64,000 nt of DNA from positions 12,921,151 through 12,985,150 of the forward strand of contig NC_056548.1 in assembly GCF_910596095.1 (NCBI RefSeq), written 5' to 3'. Below the pieces are notes generated by a model. It saw nothing but the letters and a program-made list of their open reading frames with translations. It did not search any database and was not told the DNA's origin. Both the position numbers and the translations under genes were made by a program. The DNA comes from Thunnus maccoyii. Lineage: Eukaryota > Chordata > Actinopteri > Scombriformes > Scombridae. Of this stretch, positions 34,046-46,400 are shown piece by piece; positions within the stretch are counted from its first letter, which is position 1; each line of letters starts with the position of its first letter.

Positions 34046-35084
34046 TTATACCGAAGTCTTCAGTGTCGAAGACAGGTTTGAACGTGTGGAATCAGAGGTG
34101 GCTCTTCTCTTAATTGCCCACTGTTTGAAGAGTTCCTGAACTTTTTTCCGGAAGTTCTTCCCTACAATGACATACAGGACGGGGTTGAGAGTGCTGTTGA
34201 AGAAGGCTAAATAGGTGAAGATCTGGTTGCAGATTTCTAGGGCGGAGATGAGGTCACACCCTCCCAGGCCTGCAGCTCTCAGGAGCAGATCCAGTGTGGT
34301 GACCATATGGAAAGGCACCCAGCAGATCAGGAATGCTAGGAGGACGACCAACACCAGAGTGGTGGCCTTCTGCTCCGTTTTCACAGCATTGAACCTCTCC
34401 ATTGCCTGGTTCCTCAAAGCCTGAATAATCTTGACAGTGCAGAATGAGATAATTGAAAAGGGGATGATAAAGCTAACAATGATCAACATCCCATCGCAGA
34501 GCAGCTCCAAAGTCCGGTTTGGGTAGTCCAGGATGCATGCATGAACATCATAATCTGGGATATATTTCACTGCCCTGAGGATGAGCGCGGGGACACTCAG
34601 GAGCAAGCCGAAACCCCACACCAGCAAACAGCCCAGTTTGGCATACTTCGGCCTGCGCATTCTGCCATGGGACATCGTATGCACCAGTGCCACATAACGA
34701 TCTATGCTAACCAGAACAAGGAAGTAGATGCTGCAGTAGGCGTTCATCTTGATGCCCAGGTTGACGACTTTGCACAGGAACTGACCAAAAGGCCAATCAA
34801 AGCCATTGTATATATTGACAGCCCAAAAGGGCAGACAGGACACCAGGACAAGGTCAGCAGCAGCTAGGTTGCTCAAGTAGATCTCAGCCACGGTGCAGGC
34901 CTTCTTGTGGAGGCAGAAAACCATCAGGACAAACACATTAAACACGACACCCAGCACGGTGATGAACAGGATATACACCGGCTGCATGCTGTAGAGCCAA
35001 TCCCAGTCTTCTCCACTGTGACAATGAGTTTCATTGGTGTTGTTGTGGTGTCCATATATGGCTGTGGTGCTGAAGTCTGGGACA
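34046..35084 (-). CDS. bdkrb2: B2-type bradykinin receptor, main exon
   Basis: With the start exon at 37241-37260 this gives 352 residues. Seen: N-terminal sequons (NNT, NET); GEDWDWLYSMQP entering TM1; GVVFNVFVLMVF; TM2 NLAAADLVLVSCLPFWA; SIDRYVALVHTMSHGRMRR (DRY plus a segment close to mammalian B2); ECL2 with VHAC and a NRT sequon; TM6 LLAFLICWVPFH; TM7 NSTLNPVLYVIVGKNFRKK. The tail has an ATSDSTRSNLSST Ser/Thr cluster, a candidate phosphorylation site for receptor desensitisation. The only upstream Met in frame is internal (MQPVY, at TM1), so the conserved N-terminal codons need the upstream exon. The acceptor is CTCTCCACAG before 35084. It is the likely ancestor-like member of the set that gave rise to the two downstream copies. 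Confidence 0.9.
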
Positions 35085-35214
35085 CTGTGGAGAGATAGCG
35101 AATATTAAACAGAAGACAATTAAACATTGAAATTAGCTATATATTTTGTGAAATTTGCTTTCTGGTCGAAAGTTAGATCAATAACAAAATCTGCCTACCA
35201 GCATCCCTAAAGCT

Positions 35215-35398
35215 CAGCCAGTCTTAATGTTTCCCTTGTTTCCAGGCTTTATGCTAAGCTAAGCTAACTGTCTGCTGGTTGTAACTTTATATTTCTGAAA
35301 CATGAGAGTGGTATCAATCTCCTCATCTAAACATTTGCAGAAAGTGAGTAAAAATATTTCACAAAATGTTGAACTATTTCTTTAAATAATATTTGAAA
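35215..35398. mobile_element. Teleost MITE-like fragment
   Basis: Contains 'gctaagctaagctaactg', 'acatgagagtggtatcaatct' and 'cacaaaatgttgaactatttc', a motif series I recognise from a common teleost non-autonomous element. Only one end is clear. Confidence 0.55.
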
Positions 35399-35789
35399 AA
35401 AAAATCTAATTTGAGGTAAATTTATTTAAATGTTTCTCATTTAGCACTTGGTGTGCTAGCTGTGCCCACAGTGTGAAAACACACCATTGTACAACTAAAT
35501 TAAAATCATAAGTCTCAAAATGTATTAACTATTGCCATTTTATTGATTTATCAGTGAATCTCTTTTGTATTTCTCTGTGATTGTTGAGTTCAGATAAGTG
35601 ATTTGTTGTTGGGTCTTTTTGGGTGTGCCTCCACCCACTGGGAAAATGTTCATCACAGGGTCATCCCTATACTTCGCCTTCATGTTTCCACAGGAGCAGA
35701 GTTGAGCAGTCACAGTCACTGGCCTGCCCATAAAGTACACGCTACAGCTTGTTACTTTCGAGCAGTGAACTTTGAAGCGCATTAAAATT

Positions 35790-36130
35790 TAAGACTATAA
35801 ACCCAGTTGGGCCCTTAGATCTTTAGGAAGTAGTCAACTAGTAGTACATCGAGTCAAAACCAAACTGGGTGAAGCAGCTTTTAACTACTATGCTGCACAC
35901 AGATGGAAAGCACCATAACTGTATTTCAAGTCTATAACTTATTGTGTATTTATGTCTCTGTTCTTAACGTTTTTATTTTAATTTTAAAAGTTTTCTATTC
36001 TTTTAAATGACATTTTAATGTTTTTATGCTGTTTTTCTTTTTTACATGTATTCAATGCGTCATATAAAGCACTTTGAATTGCTCTTGTGTATGGAATGTA
36101 TTATATAAATAAACCTGCCTTGCCTAATAA
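35790..36130 (+). mobile_element. LINE 3' end fragment (same family as 39730-46400)
   Basis: Encodes a short broken tail of LINE protein (GEAAFNYYAAHRW-like) followed by a 3' UTR ending 'tataaataaacctgccttgcc', the same terminal motif as the LINE ending at 46400 ('caaataaacttgccctgacttgccctg'). 5'-truncated. Confidence 0.65.
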
Positions 36131-37240
36131 TAGGCCAACATGATTAAACAACTACACTCTAGTACTGTGCTGTAAAAACTGAGCCTCAACAAACAACTGA
36201 TCACATAGCTGATCATATACAGAGCAGTGTATGTAAATGTCTATCTCCATACTGTACATCTAACCACTATTGCAATTAGTAATTGCTGCACTGCAACCTT
36301 AAACCACCTTAAATGCATCACCTACCAGCCCTGCATTCACCCATAAATGTAATCTAATATACCGTACAGTTCTTGTGTCTAAGTCACATGGTACTGCACA
36401 TGTACAGTATGTTGCCATTTCCCGGTAGTGAGCAACAGGCTTGGCTCTGTTTTCTCTAATTCACCTGGGGTGTTTGATTTTGCCCTGCATAACTGAGCCA
36501 TTACACCAAAGTCAAGTGTTTTTAAATGATACTGTACTCAGCACTTATGATAATGTTGTTGACTGTATAAAGAATCAATAACAATAACTAGAGATGCAAT
36601 TTAGGAGCAAACATCTATATCAAATGTGTAGCTGAAGAGTACCTTTCTGCTGCTGTGAGAAGATATCAGTACTTTTGCAGTGGGCAAAAGTCTCAAACAA
36701 TAATCAGATATTTGGAAATGTATAGTATCCTTCAGTATATCTTGGGGCCACAACTGTGTTCAGATATGAAACTCTGCAATCAATGTTATTTTCATTCAAC
36801 TCTTCATTCTATCAACACATGATTTACTGCTACTTTTTGTATCAGCATATTAGAACTGAACATTTATATACCAAAAAAAAAAAAAAGAAAAGGACTACTA
36901 ATCACTGAACGCTTGTTCAGAGAAATAGATGAGATGTTACAAAACATGTCTCTGCTGGTAAGAACTACTCAACATATCCTTGAGTGTGCTATGTATGGAT
37001 TTTACTCTTTTCTTTACTGTTATGTATCAAGATGTTTTGGCTAACAAAAATCTTGATGTATAATACGTTTGAACCACAAAAGCTTTCCTCACACAGGTCA
37101 ATACATATTTATAAAACATCAGCACATTGGTATTGACATAACATTACAACACTAAGTCACCTCTCAATGTTTAAAATGAGTTTATTTATCACTGATAATA
37201 CAAAACACTTTACAATATATAAAGCAAATGAAGCATATAC

Positions 37241-37260
37241 CTTGTAGGTTGAAGAGTCAT
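37241..37260 (-). CDS. bdkrb2: Start micro-exon of the B2-type receptor
   Basis: ATG at 37260-37258 encodes MTLQPT plus two bases of Ser, then donor AG|GTATAT. It joins in frame to 34046-35084, giving MTLQPTS-VPDFSTT. This is the most diverged of the three micro-exons yet keeps length, phase and the LxPT core, which argues that it is truly coding. Confidence 0.8.
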
Positions 37261-37385
37261 TCCTGCTGAGTGAGTCCAGATGTGAAATGTTGCCCGTCTG
37301 TACTGCTCCAGTACACTCCCCTACTCTACCCTACTCTACTCTGTCTGCCTCTGGCTCACTCTCTTTAAGGAAACTGCAATTAAAG

Positions 37386-37393
37386 TGATGTCA
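37386..37393 (-). promoter_or_regulatory. CRE-like site upstream of the B2-type start exon
   Basis: Minus-strand TGACATCA, in the same relative place as at 21581-21588. The adjacent AP-1-like heptamer of the other copies is TGAGCCA here. Confidence 0.4.
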
Positions 37394-39729
37394 GCCAAAA
37401 ACCTCAGTCTGCATGCTTGCCTCTCTCCTGTTTGTCCCCTATCTTCCTCTTAGTAATATCATACGCAGCATGTTTATGAGTTGGTTAATATTTACATACT
37501 TGTTTATGATTGGATAAAGGTCTCAGGGACTGTAAATGTGCTCAGATACACATAATCATTCCAGCTTATGTTGAAGATGTCAAAGCTTCTTGTGTTGTGT
37601 TGTAATTCATCTACTTTTTTGTCTCTAGTATTCAGCAACTGCACTTTGAGAAGATATTATTGTGAATTTCAGTAGAAACAATGACACAAAAAAGCCACAT
37701 TTGAGAAATATTCTTGGATATTTTGTTGGTAGTAATAATCACAATAATTTCAAGTAAATTGTTTATTACATGTAAATCTGACAAAATAACATAGTAATGC
37801 TATTTCCTCAGCATGAATGTAGTGTAGATATGAGCTTGGACTATGAGGAAAGCTACTTTGGGGAAGAGATGTTTGTACACTGCTTGCAGTGCATTAGAGA
37901 CAAATGAATCCATTTTGCACTGCACTGTATTAATTATAAAATTTTCATTGGTGTGATTAACTCTGGGTGTAAAGTACAACATTGTAGCTTCAGATGTGCA
38001 TTTTAATCAACGTGTTCAAGTAGAAAACAGCAATGCATGAAATAAAAAGCATAACATAATTTGGCTTTAAGCATTGTGCTGGCCAAATGTGTGCAAGTGC
38101 ATATTCCTGGCAGAATATTTTGTTATATGATATGCATATTTCTACTGTTTACCTCATGAGCACTGCACCAGAAGATAAAACGAATATCGTTTTTATGGCT
38201 TCATCCTATCAGTGTCAGCTGGCGTTATCACAATATTCCACAAACTGCTTATTGATGTAGTTACAAGTGGGAGGAGTCACAACGGCTGCTTCAGTTTGAT
38301 TATTACTCATTCAGCAACTGCTGTCTTTCCTCAGGTCCCTGCCTTTAAGGAACTTTCAGTCCTGCCAATCATAACCAGCTCCTTTTCCCCCTCAGTTGCC
38401 AGATCATCATGAAGTGAATGTGAAGTGAATGTGACATGATGTGAAGAGCAACACCCCACACTACTAATTTGGAAAGTCCTGGCTCCAAATGGAAAAGATG
38501 GCAGCAATCATAAGCACCAACTCTGGGCTTCAAACCGTCCCAATGCAAACCAATGGCTGATGTCACATCTTGCTATGTCCAGTGACCCAGATCTGTATTT
38601 GCATCTGTTCCTGCCTGCTGGCCTGTACCCTTTTTCCTTCCCCTCCCCTGTTTATAAGTGGACTGTTGGCTACTTCTGTTTGGGCTTGCTACCTTTGACT
38701 GTAAGCCTATGTGTCATCATTTCACTTTTTAAATCACTAATTTGTCTAATTTCTGGGTTTCTGCATTTGGGTCTTTTACCTTGTGGCCTTGTACACACCC
38801 TGTGGAGGAATACAGCTTACTTACACGTCTCGGAGAGACGGGGGCATTTACACTGTCCTTGCAAGAAAAAACAACACAATTAGTCATTTCAGCAAGTACC
38901 CCAAAATGACATATGTGTACGCTGATGTGACAGACACCTTCTAACAGTGGTAGTAGTTATGGCAGGAGCAAAGAGGAAAATCATGTGATTATAAAGCGAC
39001 GTCTGTGAACACAGCACATCTATATTAATAACAACAATAACCACAGTCATAAATTAAATCCAAAGCAGTTTTCTTTAAAAAGTGCAAAATTGTATACACA
39101 GCAAGATGTTTTATATTGGACACAACCCATTAGTTCCTACCCTGAGAAAATTTCAGTACAGGGTCCCAAATCTTACTGTTCACACTCCCTCTGTCATCAT
39201 TATAAAATCTCAGTCTGACTCTTAGCTTTTGTGAGATCACATAGCTATCCAATCTCAATTCCAATCTCTGTGCAGTGTTTTGCCAATTGATATGTCTTCT
39301 AACTCACTGATATGTCACGTGCCTTTGTGGATCATATTTCATTGTCTCACTAGTACCTCCACACAAAATACCCCCAATCAGACATGCATATTTTTAATGC
39401 AATGCTGTTTTCGTCCCTTTGCGTTGCAAGTTTGACGTGAAGATGTTCTTTTTTGTCCCTCATGAGTGTGTTTTTTTCCCTACAGGTATCTCTATCAACC
39501 ATGCTACAGTATGTGACTGGTGATGGTAGCTGTTGTGACTAGTAGGCCTCTTCTGGCTTTGGCAAGACATTATTTTATGGGTAGGAAGGGTGAATGGGAA
39601 AGTTCTTAATTGGTTCACCGTCCATAGAAACAAAACAAACAATTCACCCTTTCGGCATTGTCTTGGGGTGGCATTCTCATCATCCATTATTGCTTTCCTG
39701 AAGTCCTGTTACTAATATAATAAGTTAGA
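37394..39729. other. Intergenic, nothing recognised with confidence
   Basis: The part at about 38430-38580 ('ggctccaaatggaaaagatgg', 'aaaccaatggctgatgtcac') looks like a fragment of a common teleost repeat. No gene found; frames such as 38560-38883 lack any domain. Confidence 0.35.
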
Positions 39730-42700
39730 CCCTTCCACCAGAACCTGCAATTCCACCAGGTCCTGCAAGGAATTTGCCTCCTTCTTCACTGACAAAATTC
39801 AGAAAATTAGACAAGCAGTAGTGCCTCCATATAACTTAGAGGACATTATATGACATCTGTAATCCTCCTCCTGCTGTCTTGATATTCTGCCAACAACCTT
39901 ATTCAAAAATGTTTCAAATTGTATGGCCTCAGATCCTCTACAAATTGTCAACATGTCTCTTCTCTCAGGTGTCTTCCCACAGGCCCTGAAAACTGCCAAC
40001 ATCAAGCCACTCTTAAAAAAAAACAACTTAGACACCTCACTAATGAACAATTATAGGCGTATATCAAACGTCCTATTTTTAAGTAAAATCGTTGAAAAAG
40101 GGCTGAACAACTTGTTGGCCCTAAATAACTGTTTTGATGTCTTCCAATCAGGATTTTGACCACACCACAGCACTGAAACAGCTTTTGTTAAGGTCTTCAA
40201 TGTCATTCACTTAAACACAGACAGTAGCAGAATTTCAGTCTTAGTTTTACTGGATCAGTGCTGCATTCGACATGGTTGACCACAACATATTACTAGACCA
40301 ACTGGAAAACTGGGTGGGACTCTCTGGCACAGTACTAAATTGGTTTGAATCCTACTTAAAGGACAGGGACTACTTTGTGTGTATATGTAATTGCACATCT
40401 GAGCGGACAAAAATGACATGCGGAGTTCCCCAAGGCTCCATTCTAGGGCCAACATCTACATGCTCCCACTGGCTCAGATCATGGAAAACAACAAAATATG
40501 TTACCATAATTATGCAGACGACACACAAAATTACATAACCATATTACCAGGGGAGTATGGTCCAATACAAGCACTGAGTGAGTGCATTGAACAAATTAAC
40601 AACTGGATGTGCCATAATTTTCTTCAATTAAACAAAGATAAAAGTAATTGTCTTTGGAGCCAAGGAAGAACAATTCAGTCAGCACTCAGCTTCAATCGAT
40701 AATGTTAAAAACCACAAAACCAAGCCCGAAATCTTGGTGTTGTCATGGACACAGACTGGAAGTTCAACAGCCATGTTAGGACAATTACAAAGTCAGCCTA
40801 CTATCAATTTAAGATTATATCAAGGATTAAAGGATTTATGTCTCAATGGGATATGAAAAAAGCAATTATCTTCAGTTGACTCGACTACTGTAACAATCTC
40901 TTTACAGGCCTCCCTAAGAAACTGATCAGAGAGCTGCAGTTGATTCAAAATGCTGCTGCTCAAGTCCTCACTAAGACCAAAAAAGTGGATCATATCACTC
41001 CAGTTCTCAGATCTTTACACTGGCTTCCTGTCTGTCAAATAACTGATTTTAAAATACTGCTGTTGGCTAATAAAGCACTGAATGGTTTAAGGCCAAAAAT
41101 TTCTGATCTTCTGCTATGTTATGTCTGTCCCCAGAGTTTCTGGGGACAGAAAGCAGACTTGTAACACTAAACATGGAGAAGCAACTTTCAGTTTTTATGC
41201 ACCACATATCTGGAATGAACTCCCAGAAAACTGCAGGACTGCTGCAACTCTCAGTTTTAAATCAAGGCTGAAGACTTTTCTGTTTGCCACTGCCTTTTCT
41301 TAAACCAAATTTGGGGCTTTGATTCATTTCTAACAATGCACTCTAACATTTATTCTTGTATTTTATCTTATTTAATTTTAGCTTGTTTTTATTTTCTGTT
41401 CTCTTAAAGGTCCAGTGTGTAGTCTTTAGTAACATCTAAAAGAACAGACTTGGTAAAAATTGAATAGATTATTTATAAGTACATCTTAATTAGTGTCTAA
41501 TCAGCTGAAAATAATAATTGTTGTATTTTCATTACTTTAGAAATAAGCCCTTTATATCTACATGGGAGCAGGTCCCATGTATAAAGAGAACTGGATACAG
41601 CGTCGGAGGCGGGGCCCCGTTCATTCTTATGAAAGTTGCTCAGTGGCGCATGAAGCCAAAAAAAATCGACTTCCTGGTATGAAAGTACCCGGATCTTCCG
41701 CATTGTGCTGCCCATAGAGCATGCACACCAGTGACTTTCGCTGGCCGAGTCAGCTACCTCCAGTTTAGCCCTCCGGCTAACTTGAATGGGGATAAAACAA
41801 TTCAATCATGCGGCTCTTCTAGGCTTTTGAAATGTGATCAGACCAAATGGATTTAATTCTGATAGTGAGACAAGTCATTTCGCGGGGGTTGTGACGCTCA
41901 GAAAAATTTATCCGCCGATTTACAGACGTCTCTTTCACAATTTAAGTCTATGGGAAAAAGTCTTTTTGGGCCAGTGTGCATCACGTGACGTTGTAATCAC
42001 ACGGTTTGGCCGCTATGTTAAATTGGCTTCAAAGCCTGGCACTCTTCCTGTATCCAGTTCTCTTTATACATCCATGGCAGGTCCCCCTCCACGGTGGCCA
42101 CCATGTTGCATCGCCATGTTTCTACAGTAACGCAGAACGGACAAACCTAACACTGGCTCCAGTGAGGGCCTTTCGTGTTTTAGATTCAGTGGGCGACTAC
42201 CGGAAATGCACCGGTTTTAAAATGAAGAAGAACGGTCCAAACATTTTGTATTGTGAGAAGTTTTTGAAACCAAAATCTGATAAATGAAGGATCATAATTA
42301 TTTAGAAAATCACAGGAGCGTGAATTGTCGTCGTCAAAGAAACGAAAACACATTGATTGATAACTAGGATATTTAGTGCTGGTGATGTGCTAGAGACAGT
42401 AAGTCAGAGTAATGAGTTAGTGTGAAAGATGAACTGAGGAAAAGTCTGCTCATCACCGAGTTAATACAGCCTGTGAATATATATTTACATTTTTCACAAT
42501 GCTCCACGATTTCATTGTTTGCTCCTAATTTGTCATTTAGGAGCACATGTACACATTGGGGGCAAAGTTAGCTTATAGTTCAACACAAGTAGCGTTTTCC
42601 CCGTTTCAATGTTGAAAAACATGTAATTGCTACCAGAGTTTTAATTTTACATTTATCAGTCAGAAGTGGATTTTTTCTGTTATTTATTTTGGTATGTTTA

Positions 42701-43072
42701 TCCAGGCCAGCCGAGGCTCCCAGCATCTTAGGATGTAACATAATGTAATACAAGGGTTTGTGACTTATTTTCTTAATGTTGCTGTTGTTTCTCCAGCTAT
42801 GACAGAGGTCCTGTAGCATCGATGCATGGTATAGCCTTTATCTTCATCCTAAAGTGACTGTGTAATAGGTCAGGGGTATTTCACCATGTGCCATTGATGG
42901 CTGGGAGTACGTTGGTTTTCATTACAACCAAAGACAACAAAAGTTGATTTTACTGAATAGCTACTTGTCTCTGACTGAAAGTGTGTTAATCAATTAAATA
43001 ATCTGATCTAGTCTGTTGTTGGGATGAAAATCTGCATGGAATAAGGTTGAACAGTTTCTGGTGAGCACATTT

Positions 43073-43077
43073 GATAA

Positions 43078-43123
<46 letters not shown>
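43073..43123. repeat. Microsatellite (GATA)n
   Basis: About twelve uninterrupted GATA units inside the TTAA-flanked element. Confidence 0.95.
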
Positions 43124-44269
43124 GATTTATAATAGTAAGTTCATTCATTTGTGCTGTTTTATTTTTCTCAGGCACCATGGGTTGGCATTATTCACCATGT
43201 CTGTGACATTCACACCCGCCATATCAGAAGTATTGCAGACCAGGAGAGGTCTAGGTAAGTGATACACATTTGTTTGCCTATGTAGCATATTAACTTACCC
43301 TGTAAGTCCTAGTCTTGGTTAAATAGCACTATTTTCACATGTACAACTGTATAAAATGTATGAAATAGTAAATTATCTCTATGTGTAATGGTACTGTCTT
43401 CCACAGAAGCAATTTTCCATGCAGCTGCTGCTCTACACACAGCTCCTGGAGCAGATGAGGAACAACAGTGCCAGTGAATCATGGGTGTTGTTCCTGCCAT
43501 GAGAGCATCTTCATCCAGAGCAGTAAATTGAATACCTTTGGTGTGGTTTTGGTCTGACCCTTGTCAGCTATTATATGTGCAGCAATTTGACTGCTGGAAG
43601 GTGATCGGATAAGTTTAATCACACTGCTTTTAGTGTTCAAACAGACTAATGATTTGATAGATTATTCTGTCTTTATCAGAATCAACTCTGAAGAACACAG
43701 AATAAGCTTTCAATATGTTTGTGTTTGAACAGTAAAAGCTGCATGTTTATGTTATCCTTTTATTGTCCAGATTGAAAAGGATGTCCAAAAATGTTTCTGT
43801 TATTCTTAGTGTTGTTTTTATATTTTTATTTTGTGGTTCAAACTAGTGAATTACAGTTAACATAACCTGAAGTGGCAATGTAAATTAATCCATAACATGT
43901 ACTACATTGCCCTGTTCTGAGGATCAGTGGTATTCCAACTTCACTACTGTTTTATGTTGCTTTCCAAATATAAATAATGACAATATAAATTAATGGTGGA
44001 AGTGGTAATGACAATATACTGACTGCAGGGAAATACTGTCATTGTATAAGTATATATTAATATGTTTATCATTGCAATTATCACAGCACATCTGATGAAT
44101 ATCTTTTATTTGGTAAACTTGCAAATTTAAGTTGAACAAATATGAATATATATAAAAAAAGTTTAATAATTATCCAGAAAATATATAAATATAGAAAATG
44201 TATAGAACAAGTATAAAATAAATAAAATATCAGAAATGTAACAAATAAATATGAGATGATTTGATGCCT

Positions 44270-46093
44270 TGATGATGAACAGGCAGGTGTGTGAGTACCT
44301 GAGACACTGTGTGGACGTTCCAGAGGACCTGGAGGGAAACTCAGAGGCCAGGTGTGAAACCAGCGTGATGTCTTTGGAAGACCAGGGAACTTGTCCCTGA
44401 TCCTCCAAACACAGCAACTGGGGATGACAAGTCGGTTTCCCTGGCCTAAAGAGCCATGCTGTCAATAGATGAAATGTCTATCGGCAGCATAACGGTACTC
44501 CCGGTTGTCATCCCCAGGCTTCCTGGTTTGGCCAAATACCATAATGTCCGCCCAGTACTGCCTGTGAATGCATAAATAGCATTTTCAAGACAGTACTGGG
44601 AGAAGTGCGGTATCATTATTACACAATCTGCAGGGTACTGGCCACAGCATTTCCTCTCTTGGTCCGTAGGCATGTCTGTACAGTTACTACAAGTACACCA
44701 TGGTACTCCTGGCACTCCAGCAAATGGTGGGACACCATGCCTGCACTGATGCATCATGAAGGCATCAAAAATGAACCCTGGCTGCCTCTGAAGCAGTTCA
44801 CTGGTGAGCTGCCTGTGCTCCTCCAAGGTCATCTCCTCAAGAAGTTTCTGAAAAAATAAAACACAGGAAAAACACAGATAAGGCTTTATAGGTTATAAGT
44901 TTCATAATATTTTGGAAATATGGTAATGGTTGTGCAGAATATGGATTGTAGGCTGTCCGGTGTTCCCAAACATGTCTACAACAATAACATGATTTTTTAA
45001 AAAAGTCAAAATATTGCTGCTTGATACTGTTCCTATATAGTATTTATATAATCATTCAGTAGTGTTGCTGATGTTTTAAGTAGCCTCTTTTATACAGAGA
45101 ACCCGCATTATAGCCGTAAAGAGGATCCAAGGGGAGGACATTTCTCTTCATTTGATAACGTAAAAAGTAAAGTTAGACTTTTCTGTTGGCTTCCGACTCA
45201 TTTTAAAAAGACGAGAGAAAGAGAGAGAGAGAGCAGCTGTGGTCAAGTGAGCTAGAGGGTGAATGAAGAGAGGGAGCGCTAGTAACGTTAGTGGGGAAGC
45301 TGGTGAACCAGATCGATAAACGTTATTTTCTGATTGTTTCACAGCAGTTAGCTTCTAAAGCACAAACACACTCACACACCTCTTCAACCCTGCAGCTGTG
45401 CGCTGCACCGCTTGATTTGGTCTGAATACGGGCTAAACAGAACAGCAAGGCGGATTACAGACGCAGTATTCCCGCCTTGAAAGGGCTGTGTAAAAGGGGC
45501 TACTGACTCACATTACACTGATAACACATCAAACTATACAGACTACAGTAATGTAAAGCACAGAGCTGCTATGTAAATACCACTTTGTGTTGTATTGGCA
45601 TTTTTAATATCGTGCAGAATGGGTAGGAATATGATAAAATAATTGTATAAATAACCTCACAAACCTCAGTCGCTTCAGTCCCTTTGGAGGGTTTCCAGCC
45701 TCTTGCCCTGCTTCTGCGGTGCCGGTGTTTGCTCTCCTCCCTCGCCTGGCCCTGCCTGCAGCAGAACCGCTAACTCGCCCTCTTTCTCGCCCTCTTCCTC
45801 CTCCTCTAACCTCCAGTACTTGACTCTGCAAACGGATAATAAAATATGTAACGTTATCCTGCCAACGCTATCTCACTATCAATAATGCCTAACGTTAGAA
45901 TAAAATAACATAAGTTTTGTTTAGCACGACGTTGCTAATGTTAGCTTGTATTACCAAAACAATAAAACACTCATAACTGCTATCTTACTTGTGAGCTATA
46001 ACTTATAGTATTATAGACTAAATAATTAAATAACATCTTCACCTCATCGCTTGACTTGTTAGAAATGCTCGAAGTTGTTGTGGAAGATGACAT
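44270..46093 (-). pseudogene. Element-borne gene with P2X7-receptor C-terminal-like cysteine domain, broken
   Basis: Inferred exons on the minus strand: (1) 46093-46043, ATG, 17 Ser/Thr-rich codons, donor GAG|GTGAAG; (2) from about 45827 (acceptor TTTGCAG|AGTCAA) to about 45672, rich in Arg and Gly (RGGGRGRERGRV), probably basic and nucleic-acid-binding; (3) from 44847 (acceptor TTTTTTCAG|AAACTT), starting KLLEEMTLEEHRQL, then WCTCSNCTDMPT, ERKCCGQ and HFSQYCLEN, the cysteine pattern of the P2X7 receptor cytoplasmic zinc-binding domain. The domain continues in another frame (QYWADIMVFG, EYRYAADRHFIY, then [15 protein letters not shown]). That needs one single-base frameshift near 44560 and reads through a TGA where the family has Trp, near 44468. 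It is not a P2X ion channel: the transmembrane part is absent. Exon limits are predictions. Confidence 0.65.
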
Positions 46094-46400
46094 CTTCAGC
46101 AAATAGCTTCTTGTCCTTGAAGGCCACTGTAGCTTCTGGAATCTCTCCAAAGTCTTAGGGAGGAGAGGGGTGAGCGGCGGAGTGCTTCAGTCTAGAACCT
46201 CACCATTAGAGGCCGCTAAATACCACACATATTACACACTGGACCTTTAACGCTAACTATTTTTATTTGTATTAAAATGTCCTTTTATAATGTGTTTCTT
46301 TCGCACTTTATCTTAATGCTTTTAACGTTTTATGTAAAACACTTTGAACTGCCTTGCTGTTGAAATGTGCTGTACAAATAAACTTGCCCTGACTTGCCCT

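Larger units (their letters stand above)
35085..37240 (-). other. Intron 1 of the 34046-35084 receptor
   Basis: GT-AG intron, 2156 bp, phase 2, in the same position as in the two paralogues. It contains two repeat fragments described separately. Confidence 0.75.
41408..46246 (-). mobile_element. TTAA-flanked DNA transposon-like element, 4.84 kb
   Basis: Ends AGGTCCAGTGTGTAGTCTTTAG and its inverse ...TACACACTGGACCT, flanked on both sides by TTAA (41404-41407 and 46247-46250), as expected for a TTAA target-site duplication used by piggyBac- and Kolobok-type elements. It sits inside the 3' UTR of a LINE. Its minus strand carries a spliced gene whose product has a P2X7 C-terminal-like domain (separate entry). 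The subterminal sequence is shared with a 373-bp relative at 55714-56086. I see no DDE transposase, so classification stays open. Confidence 0.75.
39730..46400 (+). mobile_element. 5'-truncated L2-like LINE, interrupted by a 4.84-kb DNA element
   Basis: 39730-41407 encodes frame-broken reverse transcriptase. Seen are a [10 protein letters not shown] block near 40425, the catalytic YADDTQ ([10 protein letters not shown]) near 40510, [16 protein letters not shown], then the C-terminal region FTGLPKKLIRELQLIQNAAAQVL, LHWLPV and HIWNELPENCR. The 3' UTR is cut at 41407 and resumes at 46251-46400, ending in 'gctgtacaaataaacttgccctg'. Several stops and frameshifts make it inactive. It is related to the L2/CR1 group on these motifs. 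Confidence 0.85.

Noticed and set aside
43073-43123. CRISPR-like periodic array
   Set aside because: A plain GATA microsatellite without unique spacers; the window is vertebrate DNA.
43140-43530. Possible plus-strand exons (ttctcag acceptor, AG|GTAAGT donor, then ttccacag) within the TTAA element
   Set aside because: Splice-like signals exist, but the joined frame soon ends and shows no domain.
44446-44832. Genuine P2X7 ion-channel gene
   Set aside because: No transmembrane or extracellular channel domain is nearby. The domain is broken and lies inside an element with inverted ends and TTAA flanks.
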